Source: Clostridiales bacterium | GTDB taxonomy: Bacteria; Bacillota; Clostridia; Christensenellales; Borkfalkiaceae | NCBI GenBank assembly: GCA_015069425.1 | Contig: SVIP01000003.1 | Location: 62,001 to 126,000 of the forward strand | Reading direction: 5' to 3' | DNA: 64,000 nt | Shown here: piece by piece, positions 18,556 through 26,346 of the stretch | Layout of the letters: each line of letters opens with the position of its first letter | How positions within the stretch are numbered: the first letter of the stretch is position 1 | Program-made: the position numbers and the translations under genes | The notes under the pieces: generated by a model | Seen by the model: only the letters and a program-made list of their open reading frames with translations | Database searches by the model: none | What the model was told of the DNA's origin: nothing

Positions 18556-19571
18556 AAGCAGTAACTTTTGGTGAATTGATGTTAAGGCTTGCGCCTGAAA
18601 ATTATTTAAGATTTGTTCAAAGCGAAAAATATGAAGCAACTTTTGGTGGCGCAGAGGCAAACGTTGCAGTAAGTCTTGCAAACTATGGTATTGACGTAGC
18701 GTTTGTTTCAAAACTTCCCGACCACGAAATAGGTCAAGCAGCAGTAAATTCTTTAAGAAAATTTGGTGTTGACACAACTAAAGTTGTTCGTGGTGGCGAC
18801 AGAGTTGGTATTTATTATTGCGAAAAAGGTGCAAGCCAACGTCCAAGTAAAGTAATATATGATAGAGCAAACAGTTCTATTGCAACGGCAAAGAGAGAAG
18901 ATTTTAATTGGGCAGAAATTTTTGAAGGAGTTTCTTGGTTCCACTTTACAGGTATTACGCCAGCTCTTTCTGATGAAGTTGCTCAAATTTGTGTAGATGC
19001 TTTAAAAGAAGCAAAGAAAAGAAATATAACTGTTTCTTGTGACCTTAACTTCCGTAAAAAACTTTGGAGCAAAGAAAAAGCGGGTAAGGTTATGGGCGAA
19101 CTTTGTCAATATATAGATTACTGCATAGCAAATGAAGAAGATGCTAAAGACGTTTTCGGTATTGAAGCAGATAACACGGATATTTACGGCGGAAAACTTG
19201 ATAGAGATGGATATATTTCAGTTGCAAAAAAACTTACCGACCGTTTTGGTTTTAAGGGTGTTGCAATCACTCTTCGTGAAAGTATTTCTGCAAACGATAA
19301 CAACTGGAGTGGTATGCTTTACGTTGACGGAAAGGCATATTTCTCTAAAAAATACGCAATGCATATAGTTGACCGTGTTGGTGGTGGTGATAGCTTTGGC
19401 GGTGGACTTATTTATTCATTAATGAACGGCTACGATGCTCAACGCGCTATTGAATTTGCTATCGCTGCAAGTTGCTTAAAGCACAGTATTGAAGGCGACT
19501 ACAATATGGTTAGCAAAAAAGAAGTTGAAACTTTGGCTGGCGGAGACGCTAGCGGACGCGTTCAAAGATAA
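18552..19571 (+). CDS. kdgK: 2-keto-3-deoxygluconate kinase (PfkB family)
   Basis: Phosphorylates KDG to KDPG, the substrate of the upstream aldolase. 339 aa ribokinase-family fold: N-terminal FGGAEANVAVSLANYG substrate loop, and C-terminal catalytic VGGGDSFGGGL with the base Asp (about residue 277). Coupled to eda by a 4-bp ATGA overlap. Specificity for KDG is inferred from the pairing with eda and from overall resemblance; PfkB members are hard to separate by motif alone. The last residues (GGDASGRVQR) are polar and likely disordered. Confidence 0.92.
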   Translation: MKAVTFGELMLRLAPENYLRFVQSEKYEATFGGAEANVAVSLANYGIDVAFVSKLPDHEIGQAAVNSLRKFGVDTTKVVRGGDRVGIYYCEKGASQRPSKVIYDRANSSIATAKREDFNWAEIFEGVSWFHFTGITPALSDEVAQICVDALKEAKKRNITVSCDLNFRKKLWSKEKAGKVMGELCQYIDYCIANEEDAKDVFGIEADNTDIYGGKLDRDGYISVAKKLTDRFGFKGVAITLRESISANDNNWSGMLYVDGKAYFSKKYAMHIVDRVGGGDSFGGGLIYSLMNGYDAQRAIEFAIAASCLKHSIEGDYNMVSKKEVETLAGGDASGRVQR

Positions 19572-19589
19572 TAACTACTAATGCAAAAA

Positions 19590-19619
19590 AGCAGTCGTAT
19601 TCAGTACGGCTGTTTTTAA
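19590..19619 (+). terminator. Terminator after kdgK
   Basis: Stem CAGTCGTA / TACGGCTG around a TTCAG loop (about 19592-19612), followed by TTTTT. Confidence 0.75.
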
Positions 19620-19640
19620 AATATTAAAAGGAGAAAGGTT

Positions 19641-20405
19641 ATGTCATTGATAAATATTAGATTTATGTCGTCAACGCTTATGCGAAATACTGATATAAAC
19701 GTAATTATTCCACAAAAGCAGACGGCTGGAGAAATAGGTATTTCAAACAATGCAAAAAGTGAAAAATATAAAACGTTGTTGCTGTTGCACGGCTTAAGTG
19801 ATGATAATTCAATTTGGTTAAGGCGTAGTTCTATTGAACGTTATGCAACCGAATATGGAATTGCGGTTATTATGCCTAGTGCGGATAGAAGTTTTTATAC
19901 TGATATGAAACACGGGGATAAGTTTTATACATTTATTTCAAAAGAAGTTTTAGCAGTTGCGCGTGAATATTTGCCTCTTTCAGATAATTTTGAAGATAAT
20001 TATATTGCAGGCCTTTCTATGGGGGGATATGGAGCGTTTAAAATCGCATTGAGAAACCCTAAAGATTTTAGTGCGGCTATTGGTTTATCTTCCGTTGCGG
20101 ACGTTGTGTCTTTTATGCAAGTTCATTCGCCTTATTTAATGGAAAGAACCTTTGGAGAAAGTGTTCCCGAACAAGAAAATTTGTTTAGTTTGTTAGCAAA
20201 TCTTAAAGATGGTAATGAAAAACAAAGATTTTTTTCTTGCATAGGCAAAAATGATTTTATGTATAACGAAAATCAGAAATTAAAATCTGCTTTTGAAAAT
20301 ACAAATTTAGATTTTACTTATGAAGAATTTGAAGGCGTTCACAGTTGGGCATTTTGGGATTATGCAATTCAAGTTGCTCTTAAATGGTTGTTTAAGAATA
20401 AATAA
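19641..20405 (+). CDS. Alpha/beta-hydrolase, putative esterase (EstA / esterase D type)
   Basis: 254 aa, PF00756-like carboxylesterase. Nucleophile Ser in GLSMGGYGAF, acid Asp in GKNDFMYNEN, and His in EGVHSWAFWD, the typical triad order. The N-terminal MSLINIRFMSSTLMR matches the short beta-strand lead of tributyrin-type esterases. No signal peptide, so cytoplasmic. RBS AAAGGAG upstream. Probably acts on small acyl esters or feruloyl/acetyl groups of sugars; the substrate is not evident. Flanked by terminators, hence monocistronic. Confidence 0.85.
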   Translation: MSLINIRFMSSTLMRNTDINVIIPQKQTAGEIGISNNAKSEKYKTLLLLHGLSDDNSIWLRRSSIERYATEYGIAVIMPSADRSFYTDMKHGDKFYTFISKEVLAVAREYLPLSDNFEDNYIAGLSMGGYGAFKIALRNPKDFSAAIGLSSVADVVSFMQVHSPYLMERTFGESVPEQENLFSLLANLKDGNEKQRFFSCIGKNDFMYNENQKLKSAFENTNLDFTYEEFEGVHSWAFWDYAIQVALKWLFKNK

Positions 20406-20445
20406 TAATAATTATGTTTTTACACAAGAACCTGTAATAAAGTGT

Positions 20446-20484
20446 AAAACACCCCGAAAGGTAGGCTTTCGGGGTGTTTTTTAT
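20446..20484. terminator. Bidirectional terminator
   Basis: Perfect 15-bp stem AAAACACCCCGAAAG / CTTTCGGGGTGTTTT with a 5-nt loop, between converging genes; T tracts on both strands. Confidence 0.92.
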
Positions 20485-20487
20485 TTG

Positions 20488-20880
20488 TTAAAATTGAAAA
20501 ATTTCGCCATTTAAATTAAGAGTTGCTTTTGAAACTTCAATTTGAAACATTGCAAAAAATTCACAGTCGGGATTTCCGTAATGTTTATTTAGAATTGGGC
20601 AAGCGTCAAACATTTTAACTTTTAATTCTTTGTCAAAACATTCTGTTGCAATTCCACTTGCCCGTAGCCAGTTTCTAGTTTGTGCCTTAAGGGATATTAA
20701 CTGAACGTTTGGATTATTTTTCATCTGTTTATAAACGTCTTTTTTGTTAGACGTTGCAACGAATAGTTTGTTGCTAAATTCCATAACTGCACCGAAAGGT
20801 CTTCCTTCAGGGCAATTATCGTTTACTGTTAATACAAAAAAAGTTCCGCATTGCAATAAAAAATCATAAATTTTGCTCAT
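20488..20880 (-). CDS. Pyridoxamine 5'-phosphate oxidase-like flavin-binding protein
   Basis: 130 aa, split-barrel fold of the PNPOx-like family. Starts with a short helix then FFVLTVNDNCPEGRPFGAVMEF, where the small GRPFG turn is typical of FMN-binding members; KLFVATSNKKDVYKQMKNNPNVQLI is the second signature. Too short for true pyridoxine biosynthesis, so it is likely an FMN or F420-independent reductase or sensor of unknown substrate. It has its own promoter and ends at a strong shared terminator. Confidence 0.8.
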   Translation of the reverse strand: MSKIYDFLLQCGTFFVLTVNDNCPEGRPFGAVMEFSNKLFVATSNKKDVYKQMKNNPNVQLISLKAQTRNWLRASGIATECFDKELKVKMFDACPILNKHYGNPDCEFFAMFQIEVSKATLNLNGEIFQF

Positions 20881-20906
20881 AATTTACCTCAAAAATATAT
20901 AATATA

Positions 20907-20935
20907 ATTATAATCTTTACAGTTGAAAAAGTCAA
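20907..20935 (-). promoter_or_regulatory. Promoter of the PNPOx-like gene
   Basis: Minus strand TTGACT (20935-20930), 17 bp, perfect TATAAT (20912-20907). Confidence 0.8.
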
Positions 20936-21002
20936 TAAATGATTATAAATAATTTATAAAGTAATAAATGTTAAAAAAATTTTTTTTAAATTAAAATATT
21001 TA

Positions 21003-21031
21003 TTGAAAAAAATAAATTAAATTGATAAAAT
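21003..21031 (+). promoter_or_regulatory. Candidate promoter of the RNA metallohydrolase gene
   Basis: TTGAAA (21003-21008), 17 bp, TAAAAT (21026-21031) in a very A+T-rich intergenic stretch. Confidence 0.5.
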
Positions 21032-21082
21032 ATTATAAAAGAGGTGTAAAAGTTTTAAAATAATAATTATAGGAGGGTAACT

Positions 21083-22693
21083 ATGAGAATAAAATTTATA
21101 GGCGCAACTCACGAGGTTACTGGCAGTTGTACGTTACTAGAAGTTTGTGATAAATATTATATGATTGACTGCGGTATGGAACAAGGAAAAGACGTTTTTC
21201 AAAACATATCGTTACCTATTCCGGCAAGGCAAATTGAAGCCGTTTTTTTGACTCACGCTCATATTGACCACTCTGGAATGTTGCCTAAATTATATAAAGA
21301 CGGATTTCGTGGACTAATTTATGCTACTGAAGAAACTTGCAATTTATGCGACATTATGTTGCGTGATTCTGCTCATATACAAGAATTTGAGGCAAAATGG
21401 CGCTCTAGAAAGGCAACTAGAGCAGGTAATGAACTTTTAGAACCAACCTATACGTTAGAAGATGCCGTTCAAACGATTGCACTATTTAAGAAATGTAAAT
21501 ACAACGATATTATAAGTGTTGGTAATGATATTAAGTTAAGATTTACTGACATAGGTCATTTGTTGGGCTCCGCTTGTATAGAAATATGGCTTTCAGAGGG
21601 GCAAGTAAATAAAAAAATAGTGTTTAGCGGAGACGTTGGAAATTTAAATCAGCGTATAATTAACGACCCTAAACAAGTTGATGAAACTGATTATTTGGTT
21701 ATAGAATCTACTTACGGAAATCGTGTTCATTCTTCAGATAGAAGTAACGTTCAAAAAGAGTTGGCTGATTGTATACAAAGCACGTTTGATAGAGGTGGTA
21801 ACGTTGTTATTCCTTCTTTTGCAGTTGGTCGCACTCAAGAAATGTTGTATCTTTTAAGAGAAATAAAGCAAAATAAGTTAATAAAAGGACACGACGGTTT
21901 TAAGGTTTACGTTGACAGCCCACTTGCTGCTGAGGCAACTAATATATTTAAGGGCTGTAATCCTATTTGTTTTGATGAAGAAACTCGAGCTATTTTAGAT
22001 AGTGGGGTTAATCCTATTTGGTTTAAGGATATTAAAATGACCCTTACGGCAGAGGATTCAAAAGAGATAAACTTTATTGAACAGCCGAAAGTAATAATAT
22101 CAGCAAGCGGAATGTGTGAAGCCGGAAGAATTAAGCACCATTTAAAGCATAATCTATGGAGAGAAGAATGTACCGTGCTATTTGTGGGATATCAGGCGGA
22201 AGGTTCACTCGGTAGACGACTTTTAGAAGGCGAGAAAACGATTACTTTATTTGGGGAAGACGTTTACGTTCGTGCGCAAATTCGTTCGTTGCACGGCACT
22301 AGCGGGCATGCTGACGTAAATGGTTTAATGCGCTGGGTAAAAGGTTATTCAAAAAAACCCGAGTTAATATTTGTAAATCACGGAGATGACGATTCTTGTG
22401 AAGATTTTAAAAATTTGCTTAAAGAAAACGGATATCGCGCAGATGCGCCGTATAGTGGCGCTGAATATGATTTAGTTACGGGGCGCATTACTTTCTTTGC
22501 AGATGGTAAAAGAATTGTCAAAGATAAATATGATAAAAATAAAAATCGTGCAAACAGTGTTTATCTTAAACTAGTTGACGAAACGGAGAAACTGTTGACT
22601 TTAGTTAAAAGTAGAAAAAGTAGAACTAATAAAGAAAATGCAAAACTTACTGCTCAAATAAGGGCAATTTATGATAGGTGGAAAGGAGAATAA
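21083..22693 (+). CDS. MBL-fold metallohydrolase with beta-CASP and RMMBL domains
   Basis: 536 aa. Metallo-beta-lactamase motif THAHIDHSG at about residues 57-65, further metal ligands in DIGHLLGSA and SGDVGN, a beta-CASP domain (VIESTYGNR, IPSFAVGRTQEM) and the C-terminal RMMBL segment (SLHGTSGHADVNGL). This is the CPSF73/Ysh1-like bacterial family of RNA nucleases, distinct from RNase J by its shorter C-terminus. RBS AGGAGGG. The next gene begins 1 bp after the stop. Likely role is RNA 3'-end or exonucleolytic processing; this is inferred from the family. Confidence 0.88.
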   Translation: MRIKFIGATHEVTGSCTLLEVCDKYYMIDCGMEQGKDVFQNISLPIPARQIEAVFLTHAHIDHSGMLPKLYKDGFRGLIYATEETCNLCDIMLRDSAHIQEFEAKWRSRKATRAGNELLEPTYTLEDAVQTIALFKKCKYNDIISVGNDIKLRFTDIGHLLGSACIEIWLSEGQVNKKIVFSGDVGNLNQRIINDPKQVDETDYLVIESTYGNRVHSSDRSNVQKELADCIQSTFDRGGNVVIPSFAVGRTQEMLYLLREIKQNKLIKGHDGFKVYVDSPLAAEATNIFKGCNPICFDEETRAILDSGVNPIWFKDIKMTLTAEDSKEINFIEQPKVIISASGMCEAGRIKHHLKHNLWREECTVLFVGYQAEGSLGRRLLEGEKTITLFGEDVYVRAQIRSLHGTSGHADVNGLMRWVKGYSKKPELIFVNHGDDDSCEDFKNLLKENGYRADAPYSGAEYDLVTGRITFFADGKRIVKDKYDKNKNRANSVYLKLVDETEKLLTLVKSRKSRTNKENAKLTAQIRAIYDRWKGE

Positions 22694-22694
22694 A

Positions 22695-23276
22695 ATGAGA
22701 ATTTGCTTATATGGTGCAGCGTCGCCCACTATTGATAAAGAATATATTGAAAAAGTTGAAATTTTAGGTAAAGAGATGGCAAAAAGAGGTCATTCTTTAG
22801 TGTTTGGTGGCGGTGCAAATGGACTTATGGGTGCAGCGGCTCGTGGGGTTCGGTCTGAAAATGGATATATTTTGGGGGTTATACCTGAATTTTTTTGCCA
22901 AGAAAGTGTAGAAGTTGTTTATGATAACTGCGATAAACTTATTCGACCAAATACAATGCGTGAAAGAAAACAAATTATGGACGATAATGCTGACGCTTTT
23001 ATAATAGTACCGGGTGGAATAGGAACTTTTGAAGAATTTTTTGAAATTTTAACCTTAAGGCAGTTGTGCAGGCACAATAAACCTATTGCAATTTACAACG
23101 TTAAAAACTATTATGATGAACTTGTTAAAATGCTTGAAATAGCAACTGAAAAAGAATTTATTCGTGGCGGTTGTATGGATTTGTTTAAATTATGTAACAA
23201 TATAGAAGAATTGTTTAATTATATTGAAAAACCGACAGATAAAACTTACACAATTAAACAACTTAAAAACGGTTAA
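22695..23276 (+). CDS. LOG family protein (cytokinin riboside monophosphate phosphoribohydrolase-like)
   Basis: 193 aa, Rossmann-type fold. The family signature PGGIGTFEEFFE is near residue 108 and the nucleotide loop GGGANGLMGAAARG near 40-53. LOG enzymes cleave the N-glycosidic bond of AMP-type nucleotides; in bacteria outside plant associates they probably act on purine monophosphates. Start set at the ATG at 22695 because AAAGGAG (22682-22688) fits it; an upstream in-frame ATG at 22671 would lie inside the preceding gene and lacks such a site. Co-transcribed with the metallohydrolase. Confidence 0.9.
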   Translation: MRICLYGAASPTIDKEYIEKVEILGKEMAKRGHSLVFGGGANGLMGAAARGVRSENGYILGVIPEFFCQESVEVVYDNCDKLIRPNTMRERKQIMDDNADAFIIVPGGIGTFEEFFEILTLRQLCRHNKPIAIYNVKNYYDELVKMLEIATEKEFIRGGCMDLFKLCNNIEELFNYIEKPTDKTYTIKQLKNG

Positions 23277-23289
23277 GTTTATAGATAAT

Positions 23290-23321
23290 GCGCCAAAAAT
23301 TTTGGCGCGTTACTTTTTTGT
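23290..23321 (+). terminator. Terminator after the LOG gene
   Basis: Perfect 9-bp stem GCGCCAAAA / TTTTGGCGC with a 1-nt centre, then GTTACTTTTTT. Confidence 0.8.
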
Positions 23322-23377
23322 GTAGATGTTGTCTAAATTAAAAAACAATTATTAGTAGTCAAATTTGCTTATTAAAA

Positions 23378-23406
23378 TTGACATTCAACAATTAAATTGA
23401 TATAAT
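23378..23406 (+). promoter_or_regulatory. Orphan consensus sigma-A promoter
   Basis: TTGACA (23378-23383), 17 bp, TATAAT (23401-23406), a perfect match facing right with no plus-strand gene before proC at 23967. A transcript from it would run into the repeat array, antisense to tRNA-Trp. A short CGAATTT/AAATTCG inverted repeat (23475-23497) lies just before the first repeat. No convincing ORF was seen in the transcribed stretch. Confidence 0.7.
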
Positions 23407-23496
23407 AAAATTCATATAATATTTATGTTTGTGATAAACAGTATTTATCTGTGTAATTTACTAGGTGTTAATGGCGAATTTTAATCGTGTAAATTC

Positions 23497-23617
23497 GTAG
23501 TTTACGGAGCAGTCAGCAACCGGCGGAGACGATTGCGTGTTAGGTAAAATAAAAAACAGCACCAAGCATAATTACTTGATACTGTTTAGTTGGGGTGCGA
23601 CTCGGGCGAAGCCCTGC
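23497..23617. repeat. Tandem repeat unit 1 (121 bp) next to tRNA-Trp
   Basis: Starts GTAGTTTACGGAGCAG and ends GCGAAGCCCTGC. Near identical to unit 2. Contains a hairpin CAGCACCAAG / CTTGATACTG (23557-23566 with 23575-23584) that works as a minus-strand terminator, and a small GGGCGAAGCCC hairpin. Noticeably more G+C than its surroundings. Confidence 0.9.
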
Positions 23618-23739
23618 GTAGTTTACGGAGCAGTCAGCAACCGGCGGAGACGATTGCGTGTTAGGTAAAATAAAAAAACAGCACCAAGCATAATTACTTG
23701 ATACTGTTTAGTGGGGGTGCGACTCGGGCGAAGCCCTGC
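23618..23739. repeat. Tandem repeat unit 2 (122 bp)
   Basis: Same sequence as unit 1 apart from one extra A in the A tract and a small change before the GGGG run. Hairpin arms at 23679-23688 and 23697-23706. Confidence 0.9.
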
Positions 23740-23830
23740 GTAGTTTACGGAGCAGTCAGCAACCGGCGGAGACGATTGCGTGTTAGGTAAAATAAAAAAA
23801 CAGCACCAAGCATAATTACTTGATACTGTT
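23740..23830. repeat. Tandem repeat unit 3, truncated, joined to tRNA-Trp
   Basis: First ~91 bp of the unit. It runs directly into the CCA end of the tRNA gene; its hairpin (23801-23828) with the A7 run at 23794-23800 is the tRNA's own terminator on the minus strand. Confidence 0.88.
23794..23828 (-). terminator. Terminator of tRNA-Trp
   Basis: Minus-strand stem CAGTATCAAG / CTTGGTGCTG (two G-U pairs) followed by TTTTTTTATTTTA; the same element is repeated in units 1 and 2. Confidence 0.85.
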
Positions 23831-23906
23831 TGGCAGGGGAGACGCGACTCGAACACGCAACCGGCGGTTTTGGAGACCGCTGCTCTACCAATTGAGCCAC
23901 TCCCCT
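23831..23906 (-). tRNA. trnW: tRNA-Trp (anticodon CCA)
   Basis: 76 nt with encoded CCA. Perfect 7-bp acceptor stem AGGGGAG / CTCCCCT, D arm GCTC/GAGC, anticodon arm GCGGT-CTCCAAA-ACCGC giving CCA, T arm around TTCGAGT with two wobble pairs, and discriminator G73. It matches the UGG specifier and the UGGC bulge of the T-box at 9355-9610. Confidence 0.97.
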
Positions 23907-23919
23907 AAGCAACGTTAAT

Positions 23920-23948
23920 ATTATATAACAAAAACAAAGTTTAGTCAA
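23920..23948 (-). promoter_or_regulatory. Promoter of tRNA-Trp
   Basis: Minus strand TTGACT (23948-23943), 17 bp, perfect TATAAT (23925-23920). Confidence 0.85.
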
Positions 23949-23966
23949 ATAAAAACAGGTGTAATT

Positions 23967-24773
23967 ATGGAAAAAAAGTATAAGTTAGGTGTTATTGGAG
24001 CAGGATTTATGTCTACTGCGATAGTTAAAGGGGTAATATCGAATAAAATATTGTTACCTAATCAAATTATTGTAAGTGATTTATTTCCTCAAGCACTAGA
24101 AAAAATTAGTGAAAATGGTGTTGCAGTTACGGCGGTTAATGCAGACGTTGTCAATAATTCCGAGTTCGTGCTTTTTGCGGTTAAACCTCAAAGTTTAGAT
24201 GAAGTTCTTGATAGTATAAAAAATTGTAATTGTGAAAAATTTATTTCAATAATGGCTGGCGTTAAAAAGAGAAAAATTAAAAACGTTTTTCCTAATTCTA
24301 AAATTGCACGCTGTATGCCAAATACACCGTGCGCTATCGGTAGTGGCGCAGTCGGTTTAGATATTTCTGATTTTACTGATATAAATGATAGCGAATTTGT
24401 TATAGGTTTATTGGGTTTAATGGCGGAAGTTGTTGTAGTTGATGAAGATAAACTTAATGCGGTTACAGGTGTTAGTGGTAGTTCGCCTGCGTATTTCTAT
24501 CTTTTTGTTAAAGGTATAGTTGATGCGGGTGTTAAACACGGGCTGACAGAAGAGCAAGCGAGAAAACTTGCGGCAAGTACTATGGTTGGCGCAGGCAAAA
24601 TGATACTAAATAACAGTGAAAAATCTCTTGACGAACTTATAACTGCAGTTTGCAGTAAAGGCGGAACGACTATAGAGGCAATTAAGGTCTATGAAAGCGA
24701 AAATTTAAATTTAACCACTGAAAAAGCCGTTGATGCTTGTGTTAAACGTGCGTTTGAACTGGAGAATTTATGA
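23967..24773 (+). CDS. proC: Pyrroline-5-carboxylate reductase
   Basis: Last step of proline synthesis, NAD(P)H-dependent reduction of P5C. 268 aa. N-terminal Rossmann loop VIGAGFMSTAI (residues 9-19), MPNTPCAIGSGA, and the C-terminal family signature VTGVSGSSPAYFYLF...KGGTT. The ribosome site is weak (GGTG). The stop overlaps rnhA by ATGA, so the two are translationally coupled although functionally unrelated. Confidence 0.95.
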   Translation: MEKKYKLGVIGAGFMSTAIVKGVISNKILLPNQIIVSDLFPQALEKISENGVAVTAVNADVVNNSEFVLFAVKPQSLDEVLDSIKNCNCEKFISIMAGVKKRKIKNVFPNSKIARCMPNTPCAIGSGAVGLDISDFTDINDSEFVIGLLGLMAEVVVVDEDKLNAVTGVSGSSPAYFYLFVKGIVDAGVKHGLTEEQARKLAASTMVGAGKMILNNSEKSLDELITAVCSKGGTTIEAIKVYESENLNLTTEKAVDACVKRAFELENL

Positions 24774-25225
24774 TTAAAACTGTAGATATTTATACTGACG
24801 GCGCTTGTAGTGGTAATCCTGGCGTGGGTGGGTATTGCGCTATTCTTATATACGGAAGTGCTGAAAAAATAGTTAGCGGTGCGCAAAAAGATACCACTAA
24901 CAATAGAATGGAATTGCTTGCCGTTATAGAAGGCTTAAAGTGTCTTAGAGAAAAGTGTAACGTAAACCTTTATAGCGATTCGCAATACGTTGTTGATGCC
25001 TTTAATCAAAATTGGATAAATTCTTGGGTTACAAATGGTTGGAAAACTTCTGGTAAAAAAGAAGTAAAAAACGTAGATTTGTGGCAAGAGCTTATTGATT
25101 TAACGTCAAAACATAAGGTTAGTTTTATAAAAGTTAAAGGTCATTCTGATAACGAGTATAATAATCGCTGTGATAAAATTGCGGTTAATGAGTATAAAAA
25201 ATTATTTAATGAAGAAAAAATATAA
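24770..25225 (+). CDS. rnhA: Ribonuclease HI
   Basis: Degrades RNA in RNA-DNA hybrids. 151 aa, normal length. The DEDD active site is complete: Asp10 (IYTDGACSGNPG), Glu48 (NRMELLAV), Asp70 (LYSDSQYV), Asp135 (NRCDKIA), with His125 in KGHSDNEYN. Begins within the proC stop (ATGA). Confidence 0.96.
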   Translation: MIKTVDIYTDGACSGNPGVGGYCAILIYGSAEKIVSGAQKDTTNNRMELLAVIEGLKCLREKCNVNLYSDSQYVVDAFNQNWINSWVTNGWKTSGKKEVKNVDLWQELIDLTSKHKVSFIKVKGHSDNEYNNRCDKIAVNEYKKLFNEEKI

Positions 25226-25256
25226 TATCTTGTTTTTGTTTTAATATAATATTATT

Positions 25257-26168
25257 ATGAATAGGCAAATTTGTTTACGGTATATAAAAACATTTTTATA
25301 TACCGTTTTAATTTCTATGTTGGGTTGCTTGGGGATAATATTTTGTGTTTTATACTTTCAAACGTTTACTAAAGGGTTTGTTTTTGAATATTTTATTTTG
25401 CTGACTTCTATATCTACAACCTTAATTACAATTTTAACTCTATGCGCTATCGCTTTTGTAAAAAGGTCGGAAACATCAATTCATAAAATGTTTTTTGTGG
25501 TTGTTTTTCTTGTTTGTTTGACAATGGCTTTTTTGTTTTTGCTAAAGGAATTTAATATATTAGATAAATTTAAAAATATTGACGATTTAAGAAATTACGT
25601 TTGTACATTTGGAATGTGGTCGATAGCAGTTTTTATTATAATACAATTTTTGCAGGTAGTGGTCCTGCCTATACCATCTTTTATAACCGTGGGAGCGGGG
25701 GTGTTGTTATTTGGTCCATTTAAGGGTTCTGTTTTTAGTTGCGTTGGTATAATTTCAGGCTCTATTGTTGCTTACGTTTTAGGGCGTGTTTTTGGCAGTA
25801 AAATAGTTAAATGGATTGTTGGTGAGTCTACGCTTAATAAAGTGCTTAAAATGATTAGGGGGAAAGATAAGATTGCTTTAGCATTTATGTTATTATTTCC
25901 ATTTTTTCCTGATGACGCACTTTGTTTTGTTGCTGGTATAACTACTGTTAGCCCAACTTATTTTATATCACTAATATTCATTACGAGAATTATTACGGTT
26001 TTTGTAGCGTCTTATTCGCTAAATAATAGTATAATACCCTATAATACATGGTGGGGAATTCTGATTTGGATAGGAATTTTTGTTGCAACAATGGTAGGTG
26101 CAATATTGATTTATAAAAATGGGGATAAATTAGAGAAGAAATTATTAAAATTCAGAAATAACAAGTAA
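25257..26168 (+). CDS. TVP38/TMEM64 family membrane protein
   Basis: 303 aa, about seven hydrophobic segments, with an extra N-terminal pair (residues 12-70) before the conserved VTT/SNARE-associated core. Core features: QVVVLPIPSFITVGAGVLLFGPFKGSV, then the GSIVAYVLGRVFG helix and LLFPFFPDD re-entrant motif typical of DedA/TVP38 proteins. These proteins are linked to lipid scrambling and membrane homeostasis; the substrate is unknown here. TATAAT at 25245-25250 ends 6 bp before the ATG and no ribosome site is visible, so a leaderless message is likely. Confidence 0.87.
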   Translation: MNRQICLRYIKTFLYTVLISMLGCLGIIFCVLYFQTFTKGFVFEYFILLTSISTTLITILTLCAIAFVKRSETSIHKMFFVVVFLVCLTMAFLFLLKEFNILDKFKNIDDLRNYVCTFGMWSIAVFIIIQFLQVVVLPIPSFITVGAGVLLFGPFKGSVFSCVGIISGSIVAYVLGRVFGSKIVKWIVGESTLNKVLKMIRGKDKIALAFMLLFPFFPDDALCFVAGITTVSPTYFISLIFITRIITVFVASYSLNNSIIPYNTWWGILIWIGIFVATMVGAILIYKNGDKLEKKLLKFRNNK

Positions 26169-26190
26169 ATTACTATTAAAATATTATATA

Positions 26191-26207
26191 ATTATGTTTA
26201 ACATAAT
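26191..26207. repeat. Palindrome, copy 2 of a recurring motif
   Basis: Perfect ATTATGTT-T-AACATAAT, 8+1+8, starting 22 bp after the preceding stop; a half site TTATGTCA follows near 26247. Confidence 0.7.
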
Positions 26208-26279
26208 GTTGTTTTGTTTTAGAAATTTTATTGCCCAAAATTTTTTTATGTCAAAAAAGGTTAAATTTTATTAAGACGT

Positions 26280-26308
26280 TTGATTTTAATTATTTAAAAT
26301 GATATTAT
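26280..26308 (+). promoter_or_regulatory. Promoter of the baiN-like cluster
   Basis: TTGATT (26280-26285), 17 bp, TATTAT (26303-26308). Confidence 0.6.
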
Positions 26309-26346
26309 AAATATATTAGTTAATAAATACGCTTGGGAGTTTCTTT

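Noticed and set aside
23425-23484. 19-codon ORF just after the orphan promoter
   Set aside because: No ribosome site and too short to support.
23497-23830. Possible CRISPR array
   Set aside because: Units are ~121 bp, directly adjacent with no unique spacers, and there are no cas genes.
23623-23948. Two minus-strand ORFs of 67-77 codons in the repeat array
   Set aside because: They are translations of the tRNA-Trp gene, its promoter and the tandem repeats, and share identical segments for that reason.
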